Of a stretch of DNA of 64,000 nucleotides, positions 18,677 to 27,046 are shown piece by piece. Numbering within the stretch: position 1 is the stretch's first letter; each line of letters begins with the position of its first letter. Source of the stretch: Xenococcus sp. MO_188.B8. GTDB lineage: Bacteria > Cyanobacteriota > Cyanobacteriia > Cyanobacteriales > Xenococcaceae. The translations under genes and the position numbers were made by a program. The notes under the pieces were generated by a model that was not told where the DNA came from, did no database searches, and saw only the letters and a program-made list of their open reading frames with translations. The stretch is from contig JASJDR010000020.1 of NCBI GenBank assembly GCA_030065615.1, forward strand, positions 80,737 through 144,736. The letters run 5' to 3'.

Positions 18677-20384
18677 AAGACTATATAGTGAACCAGCAAC
18701 TTTTGATGCTATTGATTTTGTTGATGGCATCAATTTGATCTTTGGAGAAACTACACAAGGCAATGATAAGACTAATGGGGTTGGAAAATCCCTGTCTATT
18801 GAATTTTTAAATTATGGATTATTGAAACAACATGGAGATAGTCGTATTTCGCGAATACCATCTACATTTTTTCCTAAAGATGTATTAATTTGTCTTGATT
18901 TTGAGATAAATCATCATTCTCTAACTACAAAAAGAAGCGTTAAAAATAATAGTTCTCCAGAATTAATTATTGACGGTGTAAGTACAAAATTTACTAACTT
19001 AAAAGATGCAAACAAAAAATTAGCAGATTTGCTTTTTGAAAATAACCATAGTACTAGTTCACCTTCGTTCAGAAGTATTTTGGGTCCACTCATTCGAGAT
19101 GAGCGCTCAGAGTTTAAGTCAATAATAAAATGTTTTGATACTGATAAAAGAATTCCATCAGATTACACACCTCATCTATATCTATTGAATATAGATCCTT
19201 TCCCATATCAAGAAGCTTTGAGGCTACATAAAGAGTTAAAGAGTATTAAAGCAGCATCAAAAAAAATTAGAGAAGATGTTTTTACCATTACTGGAAAAGA
19301 TTTTTTGGATGCAAAAGCAGAATTGAATGAATTGACAAGACAAGTAAAAGAAATTGAAAATGAGATGCAACTTCTTGAAAATATAAAAGGATACGAGATA
19401 GTAAAAGATGAAATAATAGAAATTGAAAATCAGCTTGAGAAAGCACGTTCCATACAGGCTGTTTTAAAATCTGAAATATCTAAGATAAATTTATTTTCAG
19501 GAGAAGCCGTTTATATTGATGAACAGGAAATAGCTGAATTATATAATCAATTTAAAGAAGGCTTAGGTGATGCGATTAGTAAAGAACTTCAGGAAGTCAT
19601 TGATTTCAAAAAGAAAATTGATAATTTTCAAAATACAATGATGAGGAATCGCTATCAATCAGTTAACAAAAAGCTTAAAAGAATTAACAAAGAAATTTCT
19701 TTGCTTAATAAAAAGTATAAAAATAAAATTTCAATACTAGATCAAGATGGATTACTAAAGAGTTTAAAGCAAACTATTGTTTCATATCAAAGAAAAAGTG
19801 AAGAGAGAGCTGAACTAGCAGCATTAATCAATAAATATTCTGAGTATGAGCGTGAGATAAAAGAAAAAAAGAGAGAGCGTGAAAAGAACATCTATTTACT
19901 TGATAGCTATTTAACAAGTTCTAGAGAGATAATTGATTCACTAGAAAATACAATCTTAAATATCCATGAATTTGTAGCAGGAAATAGCTCATGTTCGTTT
20001 GACGTAAAAGTCATGAATAATGCAGAAGTAGTTAATGTCAAATTACGTATTTACGATGATGGTAGTCATAGTAACGAGCGTGAAAAAGTTTTTTTGTATG
20101 ATATTGCTTTACTTCTCAACTCAGATATTGCCAATAGACATCCTGGATTGTTAGTACATGATAATATCTTCGATGTTGATAAAGACACTCTAATAAAAAG
20201 TCTAAACTATCTCCATAATAATATAGAGACCATATCTCAGAAACAATATATTTTAACTATCAATAGCGATGAATTTACTAGCGACGATATGGATAACTTA
20301 GAGCTAAATTTGGAAGAGTTTAAACGGGCTTCTTTTACTAAAGATGACAGATTTTTAAAGGGTAATTATCAAGAAAACAAGTAA
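18663..20384 (+). CDS. DUF2326-type ABC ATPase of the ABC-3C system (SMC/Rad50-like)
   Basis: 573 residues from the GTG at 18663; TTG at 18666 is the alternative. Walker A is NGVGKS (38-43, Lys42). Long coiled-coil regions (about 195-450, rich in K and E, with repeated heptads such as KKIDNFQNTMM) are followed by the C-terminal DUF2326 half, with LRIYDDGSHSNEREKVFLYD and the Walker B/D-loop region PGLLVHDNIFD (about 492-502). It is much shorter than SbcC or Rad50. The neighbours identify it as the motor/sensor of an ABC-3C conflict system. The stop lies 30 bp before the end of a truncated vapC on the other strand. Confidence 0.88.
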   Translation: MLRVRRLYSEPATFDAIDFVDGINLIFGETTQGNDKTNGVGKSLSIEFLNYGLLKQHGDSRISRIPSTFFPKDVLICLDFEINHHSLTTKRSVKNNSSPELIIDGVSTKFTNLKDANKKLADLLFENNHSTSSPSFRSILGPLIRDERSEFKSIIKCFDTDKRIPSDYTPHLYLLNIDPFPYQEALRLHKELKSIKAASKKIREDVFTITGKDFLDAKAELNELTRQVKEIENEMQLLENIKGYEIVKDEIIEIENQLEKARSIQAVLKSEISKINLFSGEAVYIDEQEIAELYNQFKEGLGDAISKELQEVIDFKKKIDNFQNTMMRNRYQSVNKKLKRINKEISLLNKKYKNKISILDQDGLLKSLKQTIVSYQRKSEERAELAALINKYSEYEREIKEKKREREKNIYLLDSYLTSSREIIDSLENTILNIHEFVAGNSSCSFDVKVMNNAEVVNVKLRIYDDGSHSNEREKVFLYDIALLLNSDIANRHPGLLVHDNIFDVDKDTLIKSLNYLHNNIETISQKQYILTINSDEFTSDDMDNLELNLEEFKRASFTKDDRFLKGNYQENK

Positions 20385-20519
20385 CCCAAATAAATCAATT
20401 ACAGATAAATATCTCTTAAATATCTCTCTTTCTTGAAACAATTTGAGATCCTGTTGAAATTGTCCTACATCATCTTTAGTCAACAGTCTGACAATAACAT
20501 TAGTATCAACTGAAATCAT
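20355..20519 (-). pseudogene. Truncated VapC (PIN) toxin remnant
   Basis: Starts at ATG 20519 overlapping the antitoxin stop (ATGA). It reads MISVDTNVIVRLLTKDDVGQ, then an LFQEREIF stretch, which is the standard VapC N-terminus with the first catalytic Asp. After about codon 34 (near 20417) the similarity stops abruptly and the frame runs through unrelated sequence to a stop at 20355, overlapping the 3' end of the ABC-3C ATPase gene. About 100 residues including the other PIN acidic residues are missing, so no toxin is expected. Confidence 0.88.
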
Positions 20520-20770
20520 TGCAATTGTTTCAAAATACCTTGATGAATAGCATCATCCATTTCCTCTAAAGTTTTAGCTTTGCCTTTATATTGCAAGCAT
20601 CCAGCAACATCTTCCAAGTTAGTTTGCTCAAAAGGCTTTTTAGGTTTAAGCAAAATACCATCACCCGTATCAATCGCAATTAATTCTTGTCCCGCTAACC
20701 AATGATGAGCATCTCGTAACTTTTTCGGAATAATTACTTGCCCTTTGCTCGATAGTCTTGTGACTTCCAT
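20516..20770 (-). CDS. AbrB/MazE-type antitoxin (VapB)
   Basis: 84 residues from the ATG at 20770, which starts right at the domain (MEVTRLSSKGQVIIPKKLRD), the swapped-hairpin AbrB DNA-binding motif. An upstream start would add an unconserved hydrophobic stretch. The C-terminus (LEEMDDAIHQGIL) is the toxin-binding tail. Its cognate VapC (20355-20519) is truncated, which leaves an orphan antitoxin. Confidence 0.88.
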   Translation of the reverse strand: MEVTRLSSKGQVIIPKKLRDAHHWLAGQELIAIDTGDGILLKPKKPFEQTNLEDVAGCLQYKGKAKTLEEMDDAIHQGILKQLQ

Positions 20771-20848
20771 AGAAGAAACAATAAGTAAGATTATGGTAAG
20801 AATTATAGCATCGGCAGATTTATGTAGCGATCGCACTTCGACTAAACA

Positions 20849-21495
20849 TCAAACTTCGCAACAATATTGTCTCAACAGAGAAGTCGTAACCGTAAGTTCT
20901 TGTTTTAAAAGTATTTCTAGATATTCATTGATAGATTTTGGAGGATTCTTTAACCGTTTGCGACAAGTTTCCGCAGCAGTAGTAACCTTCATCGGATAAA
21001 TATCGATGAGATCAGCAATAAAAATATCGGGATGTTGCGCTTCAATTTCATATTGATTCAAAATGCGATCGGGAAAATCCTTCAGATTCATCGTTAAGAT
21101 AATATCGGCTTGTCCTTTAATCGCTGCTGCTAAAATATGCCTGTCATCGGGATCTGGTAAATTAAGAGACGGGATAATAAATTCATACCCTTCGATTAGA
21201 CAATCACGAACACTACGATTCATAAGGCTTTTAGTTCGTTCAAGCTGCTCTTTACTCAAGTCAGGTCTATTTTTGAGAACATTACGCATCCATTCTTCGT
21301 GAATTTTATCTGTCCAACGCGCTCGATACAAATCGCTCAAAGCCAGTTGCATCAATAAATCCCTTAACGGTGCTGGATATAATACGCAGCGGTCGGAACC
21401 CGCGTCGGCACAAGACGTTTACCCAGCTCCGTGTTCTGGGCAAGGGAACGCCGACCAAGAGAAGCATCATAAATTACCGTAAATTTTGACCCCAT
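20849..21495 (-). pseudogene. PIN-domain toxin disrupted by a 74-bp element
   Basis: ATG 21495 gives MGSKFTVIYDA, then a 74-bp foreign segment (21389-21462). After that, in a frame shifted by two, CVLYPAPLRDLLMQLALSDL continues to the normal end. Removing the 74 bp gives an unbroken PIN protein with the family's DACVLYPAPLRD start, LPDPDDRH and TMNLKDFP acidic motifs, about 190 residues. A shortened product from the internal ATG (21355, 168 residues) would lack the first catalytic Asp. The partner antitoxin gene lies 3 bp upstream. Such PIN proteins are RNases of type II TA modules. Confidence 0.9.
21389..21462. mobile_element. 74-bp MITE-like palindromic element inserted in PIN gene
   Basis: The segment has inverted ends GGTCGG (21391-21396) and CCGACC (near 21449-21454), and an internal hairpin CCCAG...CTGGG. 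It is bounded exactly by the codons of the PIN gene it interrupts. Shared blocks (CCCGCGTCGGC, AAGACG, CAAGGGAACGC) also occur in the repeat at 24536-24576, so it belongs to a dispersed family. It has no coding capacity. Confidence 0.82.
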
Positions 21496-21498
21496 TTA

Positions 21499-21969
21499 TT
21501 ACTCATAACCCATATCTAATTCTTGTGCTTGTGCTGCAAGTTCATCTAATGCTTGCATTCTGTCGCTATCAATTTGGTTTTTATAATTCATCACATCTTC
21601 AAAGCGAATACGTCGATGACGACCTACTTTGCGAAAAGGTATTTTATTTGATTCGAGTAATTTAATTAGATATGGACGAGATACATTAAGTAAACCTACT
21701 GCTTCTTGAGTAGTTAACTCAGTATTCATGGGAATTAAAGTAACGGCATTTCCTTGTGCCATCTGAGAAAGAATATCGATCAAAAGCTGATAAGCAGTTG
21801 AAGGAATTTCTAGTATTTGTTCTTGACCATTTTCTTCTATAACTTTTAGTGTTTGAGTAGAGCTACTAGGTTTTAAATGAGAAGCTAAAATACGACTGCT
21901 CTCTTGAGAAAGACTAATTTCAGATTCTGATGGAATATAAGGCTTATTTAGCTGATTGGTAGTTACCAT
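21499..21969 (-). CDS. Excisionase/MerR-type HTH antitoxin for PIN toxin
   Basis: 156 residues from ATG 21969 (a TTG two codons upstream is possible). The C-terminal third has LTTQEAVGLLNVSRPYLIKL, then RKVGRHRRIRFEDVMNY, the winged-helix 'helix_turn_helix excisionase family' domain often paired with this PIN family in cyanobacteria. The N-terminal part includes LKVIEENGQEQILEIP. It is probably the antitoxin and autorepressor of the adjacent, now broken, PIN gene. Confidence 0.8.
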   Translation of the reverse strand: MVTTNQLNKPYIPSESEISLSQESSRILASHLKPSSSTQTLKVIEENGQEQILEIPSTAYQLLIDILSQMAQGNAVTLIPMNTELTTQEAVGLLNVSRPYLIKLLESNKIPFRKVGRHRRIRFEDVMNYKNQIDSDRMQALDELAAQAQELDMGYE

Positions 21970-22123
21970 AGTCAACGCCTAGCGAGTTTTAGAATTTAAT
22001 AGTTATTAAGAAGCTCAATTTTAATTGCATCTCTACTATTCAGTCTATAAAACAAACGAAATAAACGCAACAATCGCAATAAATGAAAATATTCGCGATT
22101 AGTTTAATCTATGTGTAAAAATG

Positions 22124-22141
22124 AGTACAGTAAAATGTACT
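22124..22141. promoter_or_regulatory. Probable YefM operator: AGTACA-N6-TGTACT
   Basis: AGTACA (22124-22129) and TGTACT (22136-22141) form a perfect inverted repeat with GTAC cores 12 bp apart, 8 bp before the antitoxin ATG at 22150. It has the same core spacing as the site before the other YefM module (16687-16704). Confidence 0.68.
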
Positions 22142-22149
22142 TATTTGTC

Positions 22150-22395
22150 ATGAAATCAGTAAACTATACAGAATTTAGAAAAAACTTAGCAAGCTATCTC
22201 GATGAAGTAGAAAACGATCGCGTACCGATGATAATTACTCGTTCTAATGGTCGTCGTTCAGTAGTTATCAGTTACGACGATTACATGGAGAACGAAGCTA
22301 CTATTCATCTGATGTCTAGCCAGGAAAATATTAGGGTTATCGAAGAAGCAATCTCCGAACTAGAAAGTGGTGGTGGTATAGAGGTTGAAATTTGA
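22150..22395 (+). CDS. yefM: YefM/Phd family antitoxin
   Basis: 81 residues from ATG 22150, which begins at the conserved MKSVNYTEFRKNLASYLDEV. The upstream in-frame ATG at 22111 would read through the operator palindrome and is rejected. IITRSNGRRSVVISYDDYM completes the Phd/YefM DNA-binding domain. Stop and toxin start overlap (TTGA). Confidence 0.9.
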   Translation: MKSVNYTEFRKNLASYLDEVENDRVPMIITRSNGRRSVVISYDDYMENEATIHLMSSQENIRVIEEAISELESGGGIEVEI

Positions 22396-22646
22396 AAATT
22401 AAGTTTTCTACCTCCGCATTTAAAGATTATCAACAATGGCAAAAAAATAACCAAAGGATATTTAAGAGAATTAATCGATTGTTAGAAGATATTAAGACAT
22501 CACCTTTTGAGGGAATTGGCGACCCTGAACCGCTTAAATACAAATGGCAAGGATATTGGTCGCGCAGAATTACCCAAGAACATCGCTTGGTTTATTCAGT
22601 CAAAGACAATACTATTTTTGTTGTTCAGTGCAAATTTCATTATTAG
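22392..22646 (+). CDS. yoeB: YoeB family mRNA interferase toxin
   Basis: 84 residues, the exact YoeB length, starting at a TTG that shares TTGA with the antitoxin stop. The protein has WQGYWSRRITQEHRLVYSVK and ends QCKFHY, which keeps the catalytic Arg and the terminal His-Tyr. It is expected to cut mRNA on the ribosome. The non-ATG start is unusual but the coupling makes it plausible. Confidence 0.88.
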   Translation: MKIKFSTSAFKDYQQWQKNNQRIFKRINRLLEDIKTSPFEGIGDPEPLKYKWQGYWSRRITQEHRLVYSVKDNTIFVVQCKFHY

Positions 22647-22740
22647 ACTTCTCATACTACTGATCCCGTTGAGTGTATTTGTTCTGGGATGATGTCTAAG
22701 ATTTGTTGCTAGGCTTCATAACCTTGCAGGCATTGCGGTT

Positions 22741-24423
22741 TTATTCCTGTCTAGAATTTGAATTGAATCTTTTATCCTGAGGAGCAATGCGAAATCCGGG
22801 AGCTCTATAATCCTTGGGTAAGTAATTCTCTGGGATAGTGGTTTGATGACCATCCCGAATAGCTGAATAATGAGGGGAAAGAATTTCAATGTCAGCTTCG
22901 TTGCATTTATCTTGAATATTCTGGTGCAGTTGAGAATAGATGTCTGCCATCATTAGAGCATCGTCAGTATAAGCATTTAACTCATAACTCACATAAAAAT
23001 CATCTAGACTAGTTTGGAGGATAAAGGGAGCTGGTTCTCTCAAAATATGAGGCGTTGCGGCAGCCGCCTCTAACAGGACTTGATGGACTTTGCGCCAAGG
23101 AACATCGTAACCCAGGGTAATGGTAGTGGGGAGGATAAGCGGTGGCGTATCAGGCTGTCTTATTGTAGCGCTAAAGTTAACTACATTGCTGTTGAGTACT
23201 GTTGAGTTGGGCATGGTAATCACCATGTTCTTAGGAGTGCGCAGGCGGGTGACTAGGAGAGTCTTTTCTACAATATCTCCCACTGCATCCCCGATTTGAA
23301 CGCGATCGCCGACTTCAAAAGCGCGAGTATAAATGAGAATAACTCCACCGACAATATTGGCTACGGCTGCGGTAGAACCCAATGACAGCAGCAGACCAAG
23401 AAAGAGAGAAACGCCCTGAAAAGCAGGGGAACCAGAACCTGGTAAGTAGGGGAAAGCTACTACCACTGCTAGAGCAAAGATCAAAAAGAAAGATAATTTA
23501 TAGGTGGGTGCTGCCCACTCTTGATAGAAACCAGGAAAAGAAATATCTCCTCTTTCTATTTCTCCAAAAATAAGTTTGACAAAGCGGATAATATAGTAAG
23601 TAAACAGAACAATAACCCCAAGCACAAATAAATTAGGCAAATAGTCTATAAATGCTTGCAAAACTTGCTCGAAGGCAGAAAAAAGATAGTCGAAAAGATT
23701 TTTACCTAATTGTTTAGTCCAAGGAAAGAAGCTAAAAACTAAAGGGAAATAGACATATAGAACAAATAGCACCACCATCCAGCGAATGAGCTGAACTAAG
23801 CGAATGAGAAGATCTGTCAGTCGAGATGCCCTGACTAACTCCACATTTTCAATTCTGAGACTGGGAATACGTGTCTCTCGCCAAGAATCCAGCAATCGAT
23901 AGATGCGAGGGAAAATTTTATTTAAAATTAGTTGGATGAGAACTAAGATAACTGTGGCAATAACCGTGTAAATAGCTGATCTAATTAGGTATTTAGTACT
24001 GCGCTCTTCCCTATAGATTTGAAGAGAGTCTTTAATTTTTGCTAAATATTCATTAGCTAGTTTTGTTCTGGTTATCTGGGCAGCTTTGGCATCAGCTTCT
24101 GTTAGTGTGACCAGAATTTTGTTACCGATGACAATATTAGTCGTGGCTTCTTGTTCTTGAATCCTCAGTAAATTAAGATTCACTGAAGTATCTTCGGCAA
24201 TTTTTTCCAGTCGATTAGTAATAGTTTGTGCTCTTTCTTCCGAAGAGAACGAACCGACGTTGGATTGAATCACAAAGAGGGTTTCATCTGCCAGTAGCAC
24301 AGGAAAACCATCAATTTTATCGCCAGCGGAGTCATCTATTTGGGAATAAACACCAGGGTGAGCGATCAAGCTCAAAAAAATCACTAGAACAAAAGTGATC
24401 AAGAATTGCCAATATTTTTTCAT
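22741..24423 (-). CDS. MscS-family mechanosensitive channel
   Basis: 560 residues. Signal peptide (about 5-27), a periplasmic domain, then about four to five membrane helices (for example around 146-166, 210-232, 260-283, 303-325 and the pore helix region GVSLFLGLLLSLGSTAAVAN). The cytosolic beta domain has GDRVQIGDAVGDIVEKTLLVT and ITMPNSTVLNSNVVNFS, the MscS core. A probable role is release of osmolytes under hypo-osmotic shock. It is one of two unlike MscS proteins in a minus-strand group with a K+-type channel. Confidence 0.9.
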   Translation of the reverse strand: MKKYWQFLITFVLVIFLSLIAHPGVYSQIDDSAGDKIDGFPVLLADETLFVIQSNVGSFSSEERAQTITNRLEKIAEDTSVNLNLLRIQEQEATTNIVIGNKILVTLTEADAKAAQITRTKLANEYLAKIKDSLQIYREERSTKYLIRSAIYTVIATVILVLIQLILNKIFPRIYRLLDSWRETRIPSLRIENVELVRASRLTDLLIRLVQLIRWMVVLFVLYVYFPLVFSFFPWTKQLGKNLFDYLFSAFEQVLQAFIDYLPNLFVLGVIVLFTYYIIRFVKLIFGEIERGDISFPGFYQEWAAPTYKLSFFLIFALAVVVAFPYLPGSGSPAFQGVSLFLGLLLSLGSTAAVANIVGGVILIYTRAFEVGDRVQIGDAVGDIVEKTLLVTRLRTPKNMVITMPNSTVLNSNVVNFSATIRQPDTPPLILPTTITLGYDVPWRKVHQVLLEAAAATPHILREPAPFILQTSLDDFYVSYELNAYTDDALMMADIYSQLHQNIQDKCNEADIEILSPHYSAIRDGHQTTIPENYLPKDYRAPGFRIAPQDKRFNSNSRQE

Positions 24424-24504
24424 CGCTTTTATTCAGTCAATTCACACAGAAGAAGCAATCAAGGTACGAGCTAGTGCCGCTGGGCGGAAGCCAAAAGTCA
24501 GTAG

Positions 24505-24532
24505 AGACGTTGCATGCAACGTCTGTACAAAA
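24505..24532. repeat. Palindromic dispersed repeat (AGACGT family)
   Basis: AGACGTTGCA-TGCAACGTCT (24505-24524) is a perfect 20-bp palindrome followed by TGTACAAA. It is of the same family as the repeat inside ols at 1107-1138. Confidence 0.78.
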
Positions 24533-24535
24533 GCG

Positions 24536-24576
24536 CCGAGACCCCGCGTCGGCGTAAGACGCAAGGGAACGCTCGG
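24536..24576. repeat. Palindromic dispersed repeat related to the PIN-gene insert
   Basis: CCGAG...CTCGG ends enclose CCCCGCGTCGGCGTAAGACG and CAAGGGAACG, blocks also present in the 74-bp insert at 21389-21462 but without its central CCCAG...CTGGG hairpin. It is probably a shorter member of the same family. Confidence 0.68.
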
Positions 24577-24773
24577 TAAGACAGTCAAAAGTCTTTTAGG
24601 CTAAGGGTTTCTCGATTTTTGAATAGTATGCTTATTTACGCCCACTTCCACTAGCGTTGCATTAATTAGGCTAAAAAGTCGTACCTTAATTTAGTAAATT
24701 ATCTCATGTGCTTGGTATCATGATGTCTATCCCAATACCTTTATATGTTTTTATCTGTGGATAACATTCAAAA

Positions 24774-26813
24774 CTACGAAATCACCGAAATCTTATGATG
24801 GGGAAGAGCCACAGCAATGCCCGCTTCATCTAAGGCTTGTTTAACTCGCAGACGAAATTCCCGACCCACACTCCATTGTTGGCTAGGTTGAGTTTTAATT
24901 ATCAGACGGATGAGAATGCCCTCATTAGATATCTCATCAACTCCTAAGATTTCCGCAGGTTCAAGAAACTTATCTTCCCATAAAGGATCACTTTGCATTT
25001 TAGCTGCCACTTGAGTCATAACTTCTATCGCCTGATTGATATCTTCATTCCAAGCGATTCTAATCGTAAAGTTAACCCTCGACCAATTTTTAGTATTGTT
25101 AATCACAGATTCAATCCTACGATTAGGGATAGAGATTAATTGTCCATCGAGATTTCTTAAAGAAGTAATAAACAGGTTTATCTCTTCTACTGCTCCTTCC
25201 ATTCCTCCGCCAAAGTTAACTACATCTCCTAGAGCATAGCGATCAGTGGACAAAATTACGATCCCACTGAGGGCATCTTCTAGTAAACTACGGGACAGAA
25301 AAGCCACAGCGACGGCAACAAAACCAGCGCTAGCTAAGACAGAGGGATTAAACCCCAGTAGCCAGATACTTAAGTACAGTCCCAAGATAGTAGTGAAAAA
25401 AGTTTTGTTTCGCTTGATAACCGTAGAATAAGTATTAGCTCTAAGGGTGTAACGATTGGAATCTGTATTGGCTAATTGAGCTTCGGTTGCCCAACGATTG
25501 AGACCATAATCTACAGCAAAGGAACCCAGCTTATCAATTAAGGTTAACCCTGTCCAGAGCAGGATTAGAATTACTGTTTTTTCTATAAGATAAATTGAGA
25601 AAAAGCGGGTTTGAGGAAATATACAAACGATGATGGTTAGACTAACAGCTAAGATCAACACTTCTAAAATCAACATCAGCCTGAGAAATAGTTGGCAGAA
25701 ATTTCTTTTCTGTTTAATCAGAGTTTGATGCTCTAACAACCTCTTGGTCGCAGTAATGTTAAAATTAGCAGCCAGCCAATTTTGCTTTTGAAGCTTTTTC
25801 GGAAACAACTTCAAAAGCTTTGTAAGCATTGAAAAGGGTGATACTGTTATTTTGACTTGTTCTACAGAACTATCCTTGGGCTCTGATATCTCACTCTCTT
25901 GTGGCTCAGAGCTATCCAAAATATCACTGACATTCTGATCTATATTTATACTTTGAGAGGCGGCGGCTTCAGGATCGACAATCAGGGCATCAGTAAATTT
26001 TTTCAGTCTTTGTCGCAATTGATGATTCCATTTTCGCAATTGGCTGCGAATTAAATGAATTAGCCACATTAATCCTAGTGTTATTCCCATAATTGCACTT
26101 GAGACTATCCATCGCCAATTAGGATGCTGTACATTTAATTCACGCCCCCAGAGAGCATTAGAAAAGGATAAACTAATTTTAGTCAGCCAAGCTTTTGCTA
26201 ATTCTTCTTCTGTTGTCTCGTTGGCTTGGGCATCAAAATCAGTTACCGTGACAAGTGTTTGTGAGGCTAATCCCAATCTTGGTTGGGCTGGCACATAAAT
26301 AACTGTCTCCTGATTTTCAATTCCTACTGCAATCTTTGGTGTCCAAGGGTGTAAGGGTTTGACTGTTGTGGGCAGCCAGAATCGCCATTTTGAGTTAAGG
26401 GGAACTTCGGAAATAGTGATCCCGCTAACAATGTCTTCAAAAATTTGGTGAAAAACTCTTTGCACCAATTCCGCTCGCTGTTCTACTTTTTGAGCAACTT
26501 CAACTTCTGATTGGTTAGATTCTTTTAATGCCGTTAGAGTTAATTCAGGAGTAAGTAGGTAATCGTTAATCTTCAAGTTAAAGTCATAGATGTAAACGTC
26601 ACTACACCAAAATCTGCCACAAGGATAAGCTTTATTTAAATCCCAAGGAAGAGATTGATTAGATTGATTATTACTTGAGTCGGGAATCCAAGGAATTTGT
26701 CCGAAACTTTGTGGGGTCAAAGTTAATGTCAAAGTTAAGCTAAAAATAGCAATAACTATATACTTGCTTATTGCTTTAAAAAATTGTGGCATCTTCTGTG
26801 ATCTAGCACTCAA
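24774..26813 (-). CDS. MscS-family mechanosensitive channel (large)
   Basis: 679 residues. N-terminal signal sequence (about 15-35), a long periplasmic part with a short cysteine pair (PCGRFWC), a first helix about 233-253, a charged cytosolic linker (SEPQESEISEPKDSS), then helices near 375-400, 405-425, 465-490 and 490-512, and the MscS domain with ALGDVVNFGGGMEGAVEEI and ISIPNRRIESVINNTKNW. It has no close similarity to its downstream neighbour beyond the MscS core, so it is not a tandem duplicate. Probably osmotic or signal-linked. Confidence 0.88.
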   Translation of the reverse strand: MSARSQKMPQFFKAISKYIVIAIFSLTLTLTLTPQSFGQIPWIPDSSNNQSNQSLPWDLNKAYPCGRFWCSDVYIYDFNLKINDYLLTPELTLTALKESNQSEVEVAQKVEQRAELVQRVFHQIFEDIVSGITISEVPLNSKWRFWLPTTVKPLHPWTPKIAVGIENQETVIYVPAQPRLGLASQTLVTVTDFDAQANETTEEELAKAWLTKISLSFSNALWGRELNVQHPNWRWIVSSAIMGITLGLMWLIHLIRSQLRKWNHQLRQRLKKFTDALIVDPEAAASQSINIDQNVSDILDSSEPQESEISEPKDSSVEQVKITVSPFSMLTKLLKLFPKKLQKQNWLAANFNITATKRLLEHQTLIKQKRNFCQLFLRLMLILEVLILAVSLTIIVCIFPQTRFFSIYLIEKTVILILLWTGLTLIDKLGSFAVDYGLNRWATEAQLANTDSNRYTLRANTYSTVIKRNKTFFTTILGLYLSIWLLGFNPSVLASAGFVAVAVAFLSRSLLEDALSGIVILSTDRYALGDVVNFGGGMEGAVEEINLFITSLRNLDGQLISIPNRRIESVINNTKNWSRVNFTIRIAWNEDINQAIEVMTQVAAKMQSDPLWEDKFLEPAEILGVDEISNEGILIRLIIKTQPSQQWSVGREFRLRVKQALDEAGIAVALPHHKISVIS

Positions 26814-27046
26814 GAAATACGAAAATTCTGTTGCTGTTGATTTAATGTTTAGCTTACAAAATAGTTTCTGTTCTTAGCTTATTACGCGGTTGGATAAGTG
26901 CGGTTTTCTCGCACATTTACCACGCAGTTTTAGCATTTTATCAATGCTTGTCAAAAAAAATCTACAAATCATACCTTGATTTACTTTAGCTATTTGCTTC
27001 TCTAGCAAACGAAGTAAAAAAAATTATAGGCGATCGCAATTCCCAG

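Larger units (their letters stand above)
24424..24773. other. Gap between two MscS genes, contains repeats
   Basis: 350 bp without a supported gene. It contains two dispersed palindromic repeats back to back (24505-24532 and 24536-24576). The rest is A/T-rich and probably holds the promoter of the MscS gene that starts at 24423. Confidence 0.5.

Noticed and set aside
18663..20384. SbcC/Rad50 or RecN
   Set aside because: Too short, no zinc hook or nuclease partner gene. The DUF2326 end and the neighbouring SMEK and middle-component genes fit ABC-3C.
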